In this document: positions 34,069 through 45,200 of the stretch, piece after piece
Position numbering within the stretch: position 1 is the first letter of the stretch
How the letters are laid out: every line of letters begins with the position of its first letter
Source of the DNA: Methanosarcina barkeri 3
GTDB lineage: Archaea; Halobacteriota; Methanosarcinia; Methanosarcinales; Methanosarcinaceae
Length of the DNA stretch: 64,000 bases
Assembly (NCBI RefSeq): GCF_000970305.1
Contig: NZ_CP009517.1
Location: forward strand, 1,550,001 to 1,614,000
Direction of reading: 5' to 3'
Program-made: the position numbers and the translations under genes
Notes under the pieces: model-generated
The model's database searches: none
Told to the model about the DNA's origin: nothing
Seen by the model: only the letters and a program-made list of their open reading frames with translations

Positions 34069-35082
34069 ATGACTAAAATTTCGTGGAGCAAAGTAATTTT
34101 CATTATGCTGACATTTCCTTTTCTCTTTTTTGGTATCACGGTGCCTATGGCGTATACATATTCGGAAGAAGTAGACTATAACATAAGGTCAAACCATACA
34201 TATCCTACAATAGACGGATATTTTTATTATCCCTTTATAAATTATTCAGAAACCCAAAAAAATCGAGATTTTAATGAAAATGGAGTTATTGTTTTTGATT
34301 ATGGCGGATCTTTAGGAGTACAATGTAACCCCGTCACACTATCTCAATACATTTTAGCAATAGCACCATATGCCTCAACAAACAGCGATGTATATGAGTC
34401 AATGATAGTAAACCTTGACTTTTTATTATCTAATACCAAGACCACTGCAGGAGGCAATCTAATCTACTCTTATGATTTTGATTTACCTATCAATAATGAA
34501 AGTGCTCCTTGGTGTTCCTCAATGGCTCAAGGGCAAGCTGCATCGGCTTTGTTGTGGGGTTATCGAATATCCAATGATACAAGATACCTTGAAGGAGCCA
34601 AGAAATCGATTTTCGCACTAATTGAAGAAAACTCGTCTGTCCCGTTTATCAAACATAAAAATGGAGGGATATGGTTTAAGGAATATCCTCACTATCGATA
34701 TGAAGTGCTTGACGGTTCTTTAGCAACAAATGCTGGCATTTATGATTTATATAAATCATTGAATGAATCTGATCCAGATCGCTATATACTGGAGCAAATT
34801 CTTTCAGATTCAATCTCCTGCTTTAAAAACTCCTCTCATGAGTTTGATAGTACATTGTTTGGACATTACTTCGATAACAAAAGAGAGATTCCAAATCCAA
34901 AGTATTATTCAGGCAATTTAGCCTGGTTGGAGTATTTATCTACCTACGACAAGGAACTTGAAACGATTCGAAATGGATATATGATGGAGAAATGTGGTAC
35001 GACAACAAAAATGTTGATTTGGTACTGGAATAAAGTAAACAATGTATACTATAGGATAGGAGAATTTTACTATCAAAGGTAA
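34069..35082 (+). CDS. D-glucuronyl C5-epimerase-like protein, membrane-anchored or secreted
   Basis: 337 residues. An N-terminal hydrophobic segment (VIFIMLTFPFLFFGITV, about 10-28) implies export. The C-terminal half matches the glucuronyl C5-epimerase domain: APWCSSMAQGQAASALLWGY, a TRYLEGAKKSIFAL helix, GGIWFKEYPHYRYEVLDGS and NAGIYDLYKS. Relatives convert glucuronate to iduronate in a finished polymer. Methanosarcina make methanochondroitin, a uronic-acid-containing coat, so a uronic-acid polymer is a sensible substrate; this is inference. GGAGAGG precedes the ATG. Base composition returns to AT-rich here. Confidence 0.8.
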   Translation: MTKISWSKVIFIMLTFPFLFFGITVPMAYTYSEEVDYNIRSNHTYPTIDGYFYYPFINYSETQKNRDFNENGVIVFDYGGSLGVQCNPVTLSQYILAIAPYASTNSDVYESMIVNLDFLLSNTKTTAGGNLIYSYDFDLPINNESAPWCSSMAQGQAASALLWGYRISNDTRYLEGAKKSIFALIEENSSVPFIKHKNGGIWFKEYPHYRYEVLDGSLATNAGIYDLYKSLNESDPDRYILEQILSDSISCFKNSSHEFDSTLFGHYFDNKREIPNPKYYSGNLAWLEYLSTYDKELETIRNGYMMEKCGTTTKMLIWYWNKVNNVYYRIGEFYYQR

Positions 35083-35632
35083 TAATGAGACCAATGGTCA
35101 AAATTTCCAGGAGTCAAAGAAAATTAATTTATACAAATTTGATATCCTCTTCAAATTGTATGGGTAAAAGTAAATCTCATGTATTTAATGAAAATTTAAG
35201 AATTTAACTAAATATAAGAAACAATATCTAACAATGAACTCAGCTCTACAACTGTACGATAAAATTGTTACATATTTTTCAAGTTGGAAAAATTTTCCTT
35301 TAGTTTGAATAGAATACTAAATGAAAGATTTTTTTGTGTAATGTTGGAAAAAAATCAGAAATAAATATGAGTAATCATTTGAAGCTACAACAAATTGGAA
35401 CTACTGGAGACTCTATAATGCAAGGTTTCCACAAAACCAAAAGGCGCACAGTTAAACTATGAAAACCTCAAAGTAAAGTTGAATTTTAACTCCAGTAAAA
35501 CAAGAACTAAAGAGTTGTTTCGTCAAACTGAATAAATAATTCCCCCACTTCTCTTTAGCCCTGATCTTTTTATCGTTTTTAATTTAAGGGTTTATTCGTT
35601 TCCAGATTATATCCCTTATTTTGTATTTATCG
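35083..35632. other. Convergent spacer; right part is a duplicated 3' flank
   Basis: 35083-35460 is AT-rich without features. From about 35460 to 35632 it closely matches 42085-42236: the block with TTTTAACTCCAGTAAAACAAG, AAAGAGTTGTTT and AATAAATAATTCCCCCAC. It lies directly downstream of the giant gene at 35633. Confidence 0.6.
35511..35557 (-). terminator. Candidate 3'-end hairpin of the giant DUF3344 gene
   Basis: AAAGAG near 35511 and CTCTTT near 35553 can pair around an AT-rich loop. The same arrangement occurs after the gene at 42237 (about 42131-42176), and a stronger version (AAAGGGTTG/CAACCCTTT) after 61295. I infer a conserved 3' untranslated structure; whether it terminates transcription is unknown. 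Confidence 0.4.
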
Positions 35633-38600
35633 TCATTTATATGTAGTTATTTTTACATAATCTGTTTTTGTTACCATGTTACTGCCTGCAGCATTTGTTG
35701 CTGTCAATGTCACTGTATAACTCCCTGCTTTAGAATACTTATGCTTTGGATTCTGGACTGTGGACGATGCACCGTCTCCAAAGTTCCATTTCCATTTAGT
35801 CGGTGTTCCAGTACTTTTATCAGTAAAAGCAACCGTCAACGGCATTTTTCCTGAGGTAGGAGTTGCAGAGAATTCAGCAACCGGCTTTTCTGTCACCTTT
35901 ATATAATCTGTTTTTGTTACCATGTTGCTGCCTGCAGCATTCTTTACTGTTAAACTAACAGTATATGTTCCTGCTTTGGAATACTTGTGAACTGGATTCT
36001 GATGGGTTGAACTTGTTCCATCTCCAAAACTCCATTTCCATGCAGCAGGCGTTCCCGTACTTGTATCAGTAAACTTAACATTTAATGGTGCTTTTCCTGA
36101 CGTAACACTACTGGTGAAGTTTGAAACAGGTTTTGCTGTCACTTTTATATGTTCTGTTTTTGTTACCGTGTTACGTCCTGCAGCGTTCTTTACTGTCAAG
36201 TTAACAGTATATGTTCCTGCTTTACTGTACTTATGAGTCGGATTCTGGACGAACGACTTTGATCCATCTCCAAACTCCCAGACCCAGCCAGAAGCTGTAC
36301 CTGTACTGGTGTCAGTAAATTTAACGTTCAATGGCGCTTTTCCAGACGTAACACTGCTGGTAAAGTTTGCAGCAGGTTTTGATATCACTTTTACATAATC
36401 GGTTTCTGTTGCAGTGTTACTGCCTTTAGCATTGGAAACTGTCAGTGTTATCGTATACTTTCCTGCGGCTGAATACTTATGCTTTGGATTCTGCTTGGTT
36501 GAAGTTGTTCCGTCTCCAAAACTCCATTTCCATTTAGTTGGCGAGCCTGTACTTGTGTCAGTAAAGGTAACCGTTAACGGTGTTTTTCCTGAAGCAGGAG
36601 AGGCTGAAAAAGCAGCTACTGGCTTTCCTGGAGATGAACCGGTAACTTTAACGTAACCAGTTTTTACCTTAGAATCACTCCCTCCTGGTCCAATTACCGT
36701 GAGGTTGACAGTGTAAGAACCGGCTGCAGCATAAGTGTAGATAGGGTTCTGCTCAGTGCTGTCTACATTACCGTCGTTGTTGAAGTCCCATGCATAGGAA
36801 GAAACAGTGCCAGTTGACTGATCCGTAAAGTTGACAGTAAGAGGAGCAGTACCAGAAGTCGGAGTTGCTGTGAAAACTGCAACCGGAGCTTCCGTTTCAT
36901 TTGGAGTTTCGCCATAATCAGCCACCAGAATAACGTTCATGGCAGACATGCTGTCTCCACCGGTGCCCGTGTCATAGCTCTGCAACCTGGCAGTGTCCGC
37001 TCCGTTCAGAAGGTTTCCGGTCACATTATATGAAGAGAAACCGATCTGCGGGGTTGTCTGGTAGTCTGGCCAGAAACCTGTGTACTCATTGTCGTTGAAA
37101 GCAAACATGCTTTTATTTTTATCATTTCCACTGGCAAGGACAGCTATTGCTGTGGCATTTGAGATACCTGTCGCATTTACATCACTGAAGGATGCATATG
37201 CTGTGGCCTCCTCACTACTGACTGCATAGGAATCTTTGGATGCGAGGAGATCGAACTCATCATTGATCCAGATCTTTTTCTCAGTAGCAGCCGGATCTTT
37301 GTAGATAACAACCAGGTAAGCTCCGTATATGCCATAGTCGTTTCCAGTCTCTGGGGTAACAGTAATGCTGTTTCCTGCAGGGTCAAACAATGATGTTACA
37401 TCGTAGACATAGAGCCCGGCCGGATAATCGTAGGTGCCATAACTCTTCCGGTCCTTATAAGTAGCAATCGGCGTTACCGTGTTGCTATTAAACGACATCT
37501 TAAAAGCCGGGTCAGTTGCCATTTTGTTCCAGGTGTACGCCTGGTAAAGCCTGGCACTTTCAACCGTCGATCCTGCAGGGATTGGAAGATCTGTTGAAGA
37601 CCACGTGTAAGTTTTTGCAGCCCAGTTTCCTGATACATATGCCGTGTTTCCGGAGGAGTAAACAAGCCCGTATTTTCCTTCGAAAACAGCCTGCGTGAGT
37701 AGATCATTTCCACCGGTATACCGTTTGCCCTTGTAACCGTTATAGACAACGGCCTTTGTGATGTTCATCTGGTTATTTATCTCACTGGACTCGGCAATTT
37801 TATTCTCTGGATCTGCAGTGGCTGTGACCGTAACATTGTCTCCAAAAGCCCTGATTGTCGGATCTGCTATAGTGACCGTTGCATTTGCTCCCGCTTCAAG
37901 AGCATCAACAGTGACATTTGTGTCGATGCCAGTTGCAGTAAAAGTGACCGTAAATGGTCCAGAAGCTTTTGTACCTATGTTTTCTACCTTTGCCGAAACG
38001 TTATTTGCCTCATTTGCAAAAACTTCGCCAGCATTCGGTGTGATTGCTGAAACAGTAAGGTCAGGCTGTTCCCCAGGAGTCGGAGATTCAGTCACTTTAA
38101 TCAAATCGACTAGCTGGCTGCTGTTGTTTCCGGCTGCACTGCTAACCGTGAGGTTGACGGTGTAGTTACCAGCTGCAGTATAGCTATGCGAGGGGTTCTG
38201 CTCGGTAGCATTGGTACTGTCTCCAAAGTCCCAGAACCAGGAAGTTGGTGATCCAGTCGACTGATCAGTGAAATTGACAGTGAGAGGAGCAGTACCGTTC
38301 ATTACGTCAGCAGTGAAGTTCGCTACTGGGGCTGTCGATCCGGAAGAAGCAGTGACAAGCACTGTAAGCGCATTGCTCGTTTCGTCGGACTCGGAGATCC
38401 CATTTTCCGGATCTGCGGTTACAGTGAGGTTGTAATCACCTGCTACAGTTGGAGTCCATGTGAAGTTCACTGTAGAACTGCTGCCTGATGCAATGTCTGA
38501 TACAGGCTGTGTATCTACGACCGTGTTGTTTACGGAAAGAGTAGCATTAAAGGCATTTGCATTCTCTGTACCGGTGTTATTAATGGTAGAGCTAATGGTG

Positions 38601-41335
38601 CAGGGTGTGTTAGTGACGATGCTGGATTGCGGCGTGACTGAAGTGAGGATGAGGTCTGGCTTTGCTACGGCTGAAGATGCAGTGTTCTCGCAGCCATATG
38701 TAATACCATTATATGTACCTATTAGTAAGTCGTAGTCTCCATCACTATCGAGGTCGGCTAAACATGATCTCATATACTGCCCTACTATAGGTGCATCCCA
38801 TTCACTTTTCTTTGTCCACACTGGGTTGTTTACAGTCCCTGTGTTCTCATAACCATAGGAACCACTCTTTTCACCTATTAACAGGTCATAGTCTCCATCT
38901 CCGTCAAGGTCAGCTAAACACGGAGATGCCATAACTCCTATATCAGGTGTGTCCCATTTAGTTTTTGTTGTCCACACCGGATTGTTTACAGTTCCTGTAT
39001 TTTCATAAGCGCATGTAATACCATTATACGTACCTATCAGTAAGTCGTAGTCTCCATCGCCATCAAGGTCAGCTGAACACGGTGCGTAATTAATTGAAGA
39101 CATTCCAGCTACTCCAGATATATCCCATGCAGATTTCCTTGTCCACACTGGGCTGTTTTTAGTCCCTGTGTTTTCATAGGCATTGACATTCATATACACA
39201 CCTATTAGTAGGTCGTAGTCTCCATCGCCATCAAGGTCGGTTAAACATGGTCTTGAACGGACCGCTGGAGAATCAATCACGTTCCATTCAGTTTTTGTTG
39301 TCCACACTGGATTGTTTTTAGTCCCTGTGTTCTCATAACCATACGTCAAACCGTTATTTGCGCCCATCATCAAATCGTAGTCTCCATCGCCATCAAGGTC
39401 AGCTAAACATGGAGCTGCCAAATCACCTATGTCAGGTATGTTCCATTCCGATTTGGCTTTCCAGACCGGGCCGATTTCTGAAACTGTAATATATCCTGTT
39501 TTTGTGGTTGTGTTGTTTCCGGCAATGTTCGTTGCTGTAAGTTTCACGGTATAGGTGCCAATTGTAGTGTAGGTATGTGTAGGATTTTGTTCGGTGCTCG
39601 TGGTTCCGTCACCAAAGTCCCAGAACCACTCAGCTGGTACATTTTTGGACTGGTCCATGAATTGAACTGTTAGAGGTGAGCTTCCGGTGGTTCGTGTTGC
39701 AGTGAAGTTAGCTACCGGAGTGATTGTCGAGACTGTGATGTAGCCTGTCTTAACGGTGGAATTTGTTCCACCAATGTTTGTAACCGTAAGGTTGACTGTG
39801 TAAGTTCCAGGTGTCGAATAAATATGGGTGGGGTTATTCTCTTTACTCGTGGCTCCATCCCCAAAGTCCCACGCCCAGGACGTGGGTGTACCTGTGGACT
39901 GATCTGTGAATGTAACCGTAAGTGGTGCACCGCCTGAAAGAGGTGTTGCGGTGAAATCTGCAACAAGTGAATTGGTAATGATATAATTTGTTTTTATCCT
40001 GGAATCATTTCCGTTTGCATTGGTAACCGTTAGGGTCACATTGTAACTTCCAGGTATGTTATAGGTGTGTTTGGGGTTCTGCTCGTTACTGGTGGTTCCA
40101 TCCCCAAAGTCCCAGGTCCATGATAAGGGTGAGTTAGCGGATGTGTCGACGAATTCAACTGTAAGCGGTACATCTCCACTGGTTGGTTTGGCAGTGAAAT
40201 CGGCTATGGGTGTTTTGGCTGTAGTCGTCCCCACTAATGAGGCCAGAGAGTTATTGGTTTCATCCTCTTCATTCACTACATTTTCAGGATCTACGTTTGC
40301 GGTTAGCTTATAACTGTCCTTAGTACCGTCGGGTATCCAGTGGAATTCAACAGTGGTACTGCTACCACTTTTCAGGCTGGCCACAGGTTGTGTGTCCACG
40401 ACTGTACCGTCCACCAGGAGCGATACTTTGAAGGCAGTTGAGTCTTTGTTGCCTTTGTTTTCAATGGAAATGGTCATGGTATTGCTGGTGTTGGGAACTA
40501 CGGTAGCGGGTGTAAGGCTCACCGGCACAAGGTCAGGTTTTTCGTACACTATTGATAGCGCATGGAATGCTGGAGAACAGTAAGTATCATCTCCTCGTCC
40601 TACGTTTACGGTCTGGTTTTCTGCCACAAGAGAGGGCTTTACATTGTCCCACCTGATATAGTTGAAATAGTCACCACTTGGTGAATCGGTAGGATCTGAA
40701 AGGGATTTTCCGTTGAAATCTTCATAATTATACCCGGTTAAGTGGGTTGAATAGAGACTTGCACTCTGCACATTAGCAAGGTCTACGGTCCCGTTGAAAT
40801 ATGTGAAAGAATTATCCACTGCATATCCTAAATAATCGGCATAATGAAGCCAGTCAAGGCCATCTGCAATCCAGTATTCCATCTGTGGCTTACTTTCGTT
40901 TTTCAGTACGACTACGAGAGTACTGCCGTACTGCCTGCCGTCGCCCCAGTATTTTGTGTCGATAGTTGCGGTATTTTTTTCGCCAGGAAGCAAGTAGCTT
41001 GTGACATTATAGGGTATCCATGTTACACCCATTTCAGTTGAGTAATAAGACGGTTTAGCTTCAAATTCATGACCGTTAAATGTAGTGGATATTGAAGTGG
41101 GTGTACCAGAGGACCCCCAGACACCTACATAGTAACGTGCAAAAACAACTGTACCGTTTGGTACGTCAAAGTTGTTTGTAGATAATTTTGAAGGCCAGTT
41201 TGCAGTCGATGAGACATACATCTCACCTTGAACCGTGCCATGAGTTGCTACGGGTAAAGCCGAAGCAGTGCCGGCAAAGAGTAGTATTAACAGTATTGGA
41301 AGTAAATATATGGAGTTTTTTGAGGGTATATTCAT
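35633..41335 (-). CDS. Giant surface protein: DUF3344-CARDB-PKD(x3)-VCBS(x5)-CARDB-PKD-CARDB-DUF3344-PKD(x5)
   Basis: About 1900 residues. Signal peptide (MNIPSKNSIYLLPILLILLF...TASA); DUF3344 module (ARYYVGVWGSS, YWIADGLDWLHYADYL); CARDB; three PKDs; five VCBS/FG-GAP-like repeats with calcium-type DLDGDGDYDLLIG cores (about 38660-39470); CARDB; PKD; CARDB; second DUF3344 module (IWINDEFDLLASKDSY); five PKDs. VCBS repeats form beta-propeller-type folds used in adhesion. No C-terminal anchor is visible. The ATG at 41335 is chosen because AAGGTG adjoins it; a TTG at 41350 lacks a site. The 3' kilobase is nearly identical to that of the two sister giants. Confidence 0.9.
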   Translation of the reverse strand: MNIPSKNSIYLLPILLILLFAGTASALPVATHGTVQGEMYVSSTANWPSKLSTNNFDVPNGTVVFARYYVGVWGSSGTPTSISTTFNGHEFEAKPSYYSTEMGVTWIPYNVTSYLLPGEKNTATIDTKYWGDGRQYGSTLVVVLKNESKPQMEYWIADGLDWLHYADYLGYAVDNSFTYFNGTVDLANVQSASLYSTHLTGYNYEDFNGKSLSDPTDSPSGDYFNYIRWDNVKPSLVAENQTVNVGRGDDTYCSPAFHALSIVYEKPDLVPVSLTPATVVPNTSNTMTISIENKGNKDSTAFKVSLLVDGTVVDTQPVASLKSGSSTTVEFHWIPDGTKDSYKLTANVDPENVVNEEDETNNSLASLVGTTTAKTPIADFTAKPTSGDVPLTVEFVDTSANSPLSWTWDFGDGTTSNEQNPKHTYNIPGSYNVTLTVTNANGNDSRIKTNYIITNSLVADFTATPLSGGAPLTVTFTDQSTGTPTSWAWDFGDGATSKENNPTHIYSTPGTYTVNLTVTNIGGTNSTVKTGYITVSTITPVANFTATRTTGSSPLTVQFMDQSKNVPAEWFWDFGDGTTSTEQNPTHTYTTIGTYTVKLTATNIAGNNTTTKTGYITVSEIGPVWKAKSEWNIPDIGDLAAPCLADLDGDGDYDLMMGANNGLTYGYENTGTKNNPVWTTKTEWNVIDSPAVRSRPCLTDLDGDGDYDLLIGVYMNVNAYENTGTKNSPVWTRKSAWDISGVAGMSSINYAPCSADLDGDGDYDLLIGTYNGITCAYENTGTVNNPVWTTKTKWDTPDIGVMASPCLADLDGDGDYDLLIGEKSGSYGYENTGTVNNPVWTKKSEWDAPIVGQYMRSCLADLDSDGDYDLLIGTYNGITYGCENTASSAVAKPDLILTSVTPQSSIVTNTPCTISSTINNTGTENANAFNATLSVNNTVVDTQPVSDIASGSSSTVNFTWTPTVAGDYNLTVTADPENGISESDETSNALTVLVTASSGSTAPVANFTADVMNGTAPLTVNFTDQSTGSPTSWFWDFGDSTNATEQNPSHSYTAAGNYTVNLTVSSAAGNNSSQLVDLIKVTESPTPGEQPDLTVSAITPNAGEVFANEANNVSAKVENIGTKASGPFTVTFTATGIDTNVTVDALEAGANATVTIADPTIRAFGDNVTVTATADPENKIAESSEINNQMNITKAVVYNGYKGKRYTGGNDLLTQAVFEGKYGLVYSSGNTAYVSGNWAAKTYTWSSTDLPIPAGSTVESARLYQAYTWNKMATDPAFKMSFNSNTVTPIATYKDRKSYGTYDYPAGLYVYDVTSLFDPAGNSITVTPETGNDYGIYGAYLVVIYKDPAATEKKIWINDEFDLLASKDSYAVSSEEATAYASFSDVNATGISNATAIAVLASGNDKNKSMFAFNDNEYTGFWPDYQTTPQIGFSSYNVTGNLLNGADTARLQSYDTGTGGDSMSAMNVILVADYGETPNETEAPVAVFTATPTSGTAPLTVNFTDQSTGTVSSYAWDFNNDGNVDSTEQNPIYTYAAAGSYTVNLTVIGPGGSDSKVKTGYVKVTGSSPGKPVAAFSASPASGKTPLTVTFTDTSTGSPTKWKWSFGDGTTSTKQNPKHKYSAAGKYTITLTVSNAKGSNTATETDYVKVISKPAANFTSSVTSGKAPLNVKFTDTSTGTASGWVWEFGDGSKSFVQNPTHKYSKAGTYTVNLTVKNAAGRNTVTKTEHIKVTAKPVSNFTSSVTSGKAPLNVKFTDTSTGTPAAWKWSFGDGTSSTHQNPVHKYSKAGTYTVSLTVKNAAGSNMVTKTDYIKVTEKPVAEFSATPTSGKMPLTVAFTDKSTGTPTKWKWNFGDGASSTVQNPKHKYSKAGSYTVTLTATNAAGSNMVTKTDYVKITTYK

Positions 41336-42236
41336 CACCTTTTTGATCAATTAAAAAATAAGAACGACACGATAAGGTCGCTTCTGCCTGAAAATTAATT
41401 ATAATTCTGTTTCCAAGTCTTGCACAGTCATCAGGAATTTTCGGAATTACCTGTGTGCTTATACAGCCGTTTACTGTACTTTGTGACAATTATATGATTC
41501 TTAAAAACTATACAATAAAGGCAAGCTCTGCCAATAAGAATTTGAATATTGTCATTTTTTAGTAGATTTTCTAATTTTAATACCACCTTCTTTTAAAAAT
41601 ATAGAATTTTTGATTATTTTTTGTAAACGTCGATTTACAAAATTAAATTTTTAAAATCCAGCTATTTCAAGAATATTAATGAGACCAACTATATAAAGTA
41701 TATTAAAAAATAAGATACATATTAATTAATATATAACTAAATATTACTTTCATTAAATCTAGTAACAAATAATATACAAATTAATTTATTTTAATATACT
41801 TATTTCGTCAAAAAATCAAGGAATAGCAATCAAAAATAGCTAATTAATTCCGAAAAATGAGTATCGCAACAAAAAGTGAGGAGTACTTAACTGAAGACAT
41901 TTCATAAAATCATACGTCATAAATTTTTTATTAAGTCAAAAATTGGGTCGTGTACTTGAGTTATTGATCAATTCCTAAAAAGCAAGTACACCCTCCTTAT
42001 TTGAGATAAATATAGAAAGATTCTCTTGCTTATGGTTTTCAATAACTCATACCTACTACCAAAAATTGTGCAGTAAACTATTAAAAAATTCAAAGCGAAG
42101 TTGACTTTTAACTCCAGTAAAACAAGGACTAAAGAGTTGTTTTGTCAAATCGAATAAATAATTCCCCCACTCCTCTTTAGTTTCGATTTTTCATCGTTTT
42201 TCAACCCAAGGTTTATTCGTTTTCAGATTATATCCT
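41336..42236. other. Spacer between two giant genes; left part 5' region, right part duplicated 3' flank
   Basis: AT-rich. 42085-42236 repeats the 35460-35632 block. The rest holds the promoter region of the leftward giant gene. No gene seen. Confidence 0.55.
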
Positions 42237-45200
42237 TTATTTTGTATTTGTTGTCACTTTTACATAATCTGTTTTTGTTGTCGTACTGCTGCCTGCAGCA
42301 TTTGTTGCTGTCAATGTTACTGTATAACTCCCTATTTTTGAATACTTATGCTTTGGACTCTGCTGGGTTGAAGTTGCCCCGTCTCCAAAGTTCCATTTCC
42401 ATTTAGTTGGTAAACCTGTGCTAGTGTCAGTAAAAGCAACCGTCAACGGCATTTTTCCTGAGGTAGGAGTTGCAGAGAATTCAGCAACCGGCTTTTCTGT
42501 CACCTTTATATAATCTGTTTTTGTTACCATGTTGCTGCCTGCAGCATTCTTTACTGTTAAACTAACAGTATATGTTCCTGCTTTGGAATACTTGTGAACT
42601 GGATTCTGCTGGGTTGAACTTGCTCCATCTCCAAAACTCCATTTCCAAGCAGCAGGTGTTCCTGTACTTGTATCAGTAAACTTAACGTTTAATGGTGTTT
42701 TTCCTGATGCAACACTGCTGGTGAAGTTTGAAACAGGTTTTGCTGTCACTTTTATATGTTCTGTTTTTGTTACCGTGTTACGTCCTGCAGCATTCTTTAC
42801 TGTCAAATTAACAGTATATGTTCCTGCTTTAGAATACTTATGAACCGGATTCTCAACAAATGACCTTGATCCGTCTCCAAACTCCCAGATCCAGCCAGAA
42901 GCTGTACCTGTGCTTGTGTCAGTAAATTTAACGCTCAATGGCGCTTTTCCAGACGTAACACTGCTGGTAAAGTTTGAAACAGGTTTTGATATCACTTTTA
43001 TATAGTCGGTTTCTGTTACCGTGTTACTGCCTTTAGCATTGGAAACTGTCAGTGTTACCGTATACTTTCCTGCGGTTGAATACTTATGCTTTGGATTCTG
43101 CTTGGTTGAAGTTGTCCCATCTCCAAAACTCCATCTCCATTTAGTTGGCGAGCCTGTACTTGTGTCAGTAAAAGCAACCGTTAATGGTGTTTTTCCTGAA
43201 GCAGAAGAGGCTGAAAAAGAAGCTACTGGCTTTCCTGGAGATGAACCAGTGACTTTAACGTAACCTATTTTTACCTCAGAATCGCTTCCACCAGGTCCAA
43301 TTACCGTGAGGTTGACAGTGTAAGAACCGGCTGCAGCATAAGTGTAGATAGGGTTCTGCTCAGTGCTGTCTACATTACCGTCGTTGTTGAAGTCCCATGC
43401 ATAGGAAGAAACAGTACCGGTTGACTGATCCGTAAAGTTGACAGTGAGAGGAGCAGTACCAGAAATCGGAGTTGCCGTGAAGTTTGCCACAGGTGCTCCA
43501 GGCAGCTGTTCACTTACAATAATGTACTCAGTTTTTACTTCAGAATCACTTCCGTCTGCGTTAGAAACTGTAAGGTTGACAGTATAGTTACCAGCTGCAT
43601 TGTAAATGTGAACAGGGTTCTGCTCAGTGCTGTCTACAGTTCCATCATTATCAAAGTCCCATGAATAAGATGAGATATTGCCAGTTGATTGATCCGTAAA
43701 GTTAACAGTAAGAGGCGCAGTACCGTTAGTTACATCCGCTTTGAAATCTGCAGTTGGTAATTCTGGCGAAGCTGATGTATATTTAACACTCATGAGAGCA
43801 AGTGGAACCTTGTAATAGTTGCTCTCCTGCTTGTTATAATCAAGTTTGCTGTCCTGTCCGGCAGTAAGGAGACTGCTTATATCCCAGGTATTTTCACCGT
43901 AGTAAGAACCTGATTTAGCACCTGAAGCCAGTTTTGTTCCCTGGAAAGAATAGGTTCCATCTACACTGGCAAGGAAAATAGCAGTCAAGTTTGCCGAACT
44001 CCAGTCTTTTTCAAGCGTAGAAGTACCAAAAACAGTCGAACCGGTATAAGTATCGTCAAGCGGATTTACAGTATCATGACCCTGGTTAACCCAGTAATAG
44101 ACCTTGTCAGAATCACCATCGTCATAAGCAACAACCAGAGTCATAGCTTTGACACGACCGTCAAATGATGAATCAACTTTTGTGGTTGTAGCCTGAACAT
44201 TAACCTTCTGACCTTCAATCGAGTCTGTGAGGTCGTACCACATCAGATAGTCACTTGTCACACGGTTCATGTGATCGCTTAACCACACAGGACCGATTCC
44301 ACCAGTACCTGGGAATGAATAAGTGGTGTCAAAGTTCTCAGTCTTCTGGATCTCATATTTGCTGTCACCATTTGCATCTATGTCAATACTCACGTTACCC
44401 CGATAGTTATTTTCCATGTGGCCGTCGTAAACCGTGACATACAGCCTTGCCCATTTAATCTTAGTATAATCAGGCAAGGTAAACGTTTTTTGAGCAGATG
44501 TGGAAAAGCCTGGATATGAGTCACACCAGAGTCCGCCTGAAACGGTTCCGTTTTGAGCGGTAGTCAATGGAATTCCTCCGTTGTAACTTGGAGAGGTGAG
44601 AGAAGCACTAACTGTAATAGGCTTGCCAGAAGTTGCTGTGTTACTTCCTCCAGGTCCTGTAGCAGTCAGAGTAACAGTGTAACTTCCTTCGGCTACGTAA
44701 GTGTGGGTTGGATTCTGATCGGTAGAAGTGCTGCCGTCACCAAAGTCCCAGTTCCAGCTGCTCACTTTACCTGTTGAGGTGTCTGTGAACTTGACTGTAA
44801 AAGGTGCCTGACCTGAATTTGCATCAGAAGTGAAACTCGCAACCGGTGCTGAGGTGTCAGAAGTTATGGTTATGTAGTCGGTTTTTGTTGTAGTGTTGCT
44901 TCCACCATAGTTCGTGGCAGTCAGATTTACTGTGTATGTGCCTACGGTTTCATAGGTGTGAGATGGGTTCTGTTCGGTAGAGGTTTTGCCGTCGCCGAAA
45001 TTCCATTCCCAACCGGTAGGACTGTTTGTTGATTCGTCCTTAAACTGGACTGAGAGAGGTGCGTTACCGCTTGTCAAATTTGAACCGAAGTTTGTTTCAG
45101 GAGCAAGAACTGCTGAACCAACGGTTATGTATCCGGTTTTCTCCTCGGAATCGCTTCCAAGAGAATTAGATACCGTCAGTTTTACGGTATAGTTTCCTTC

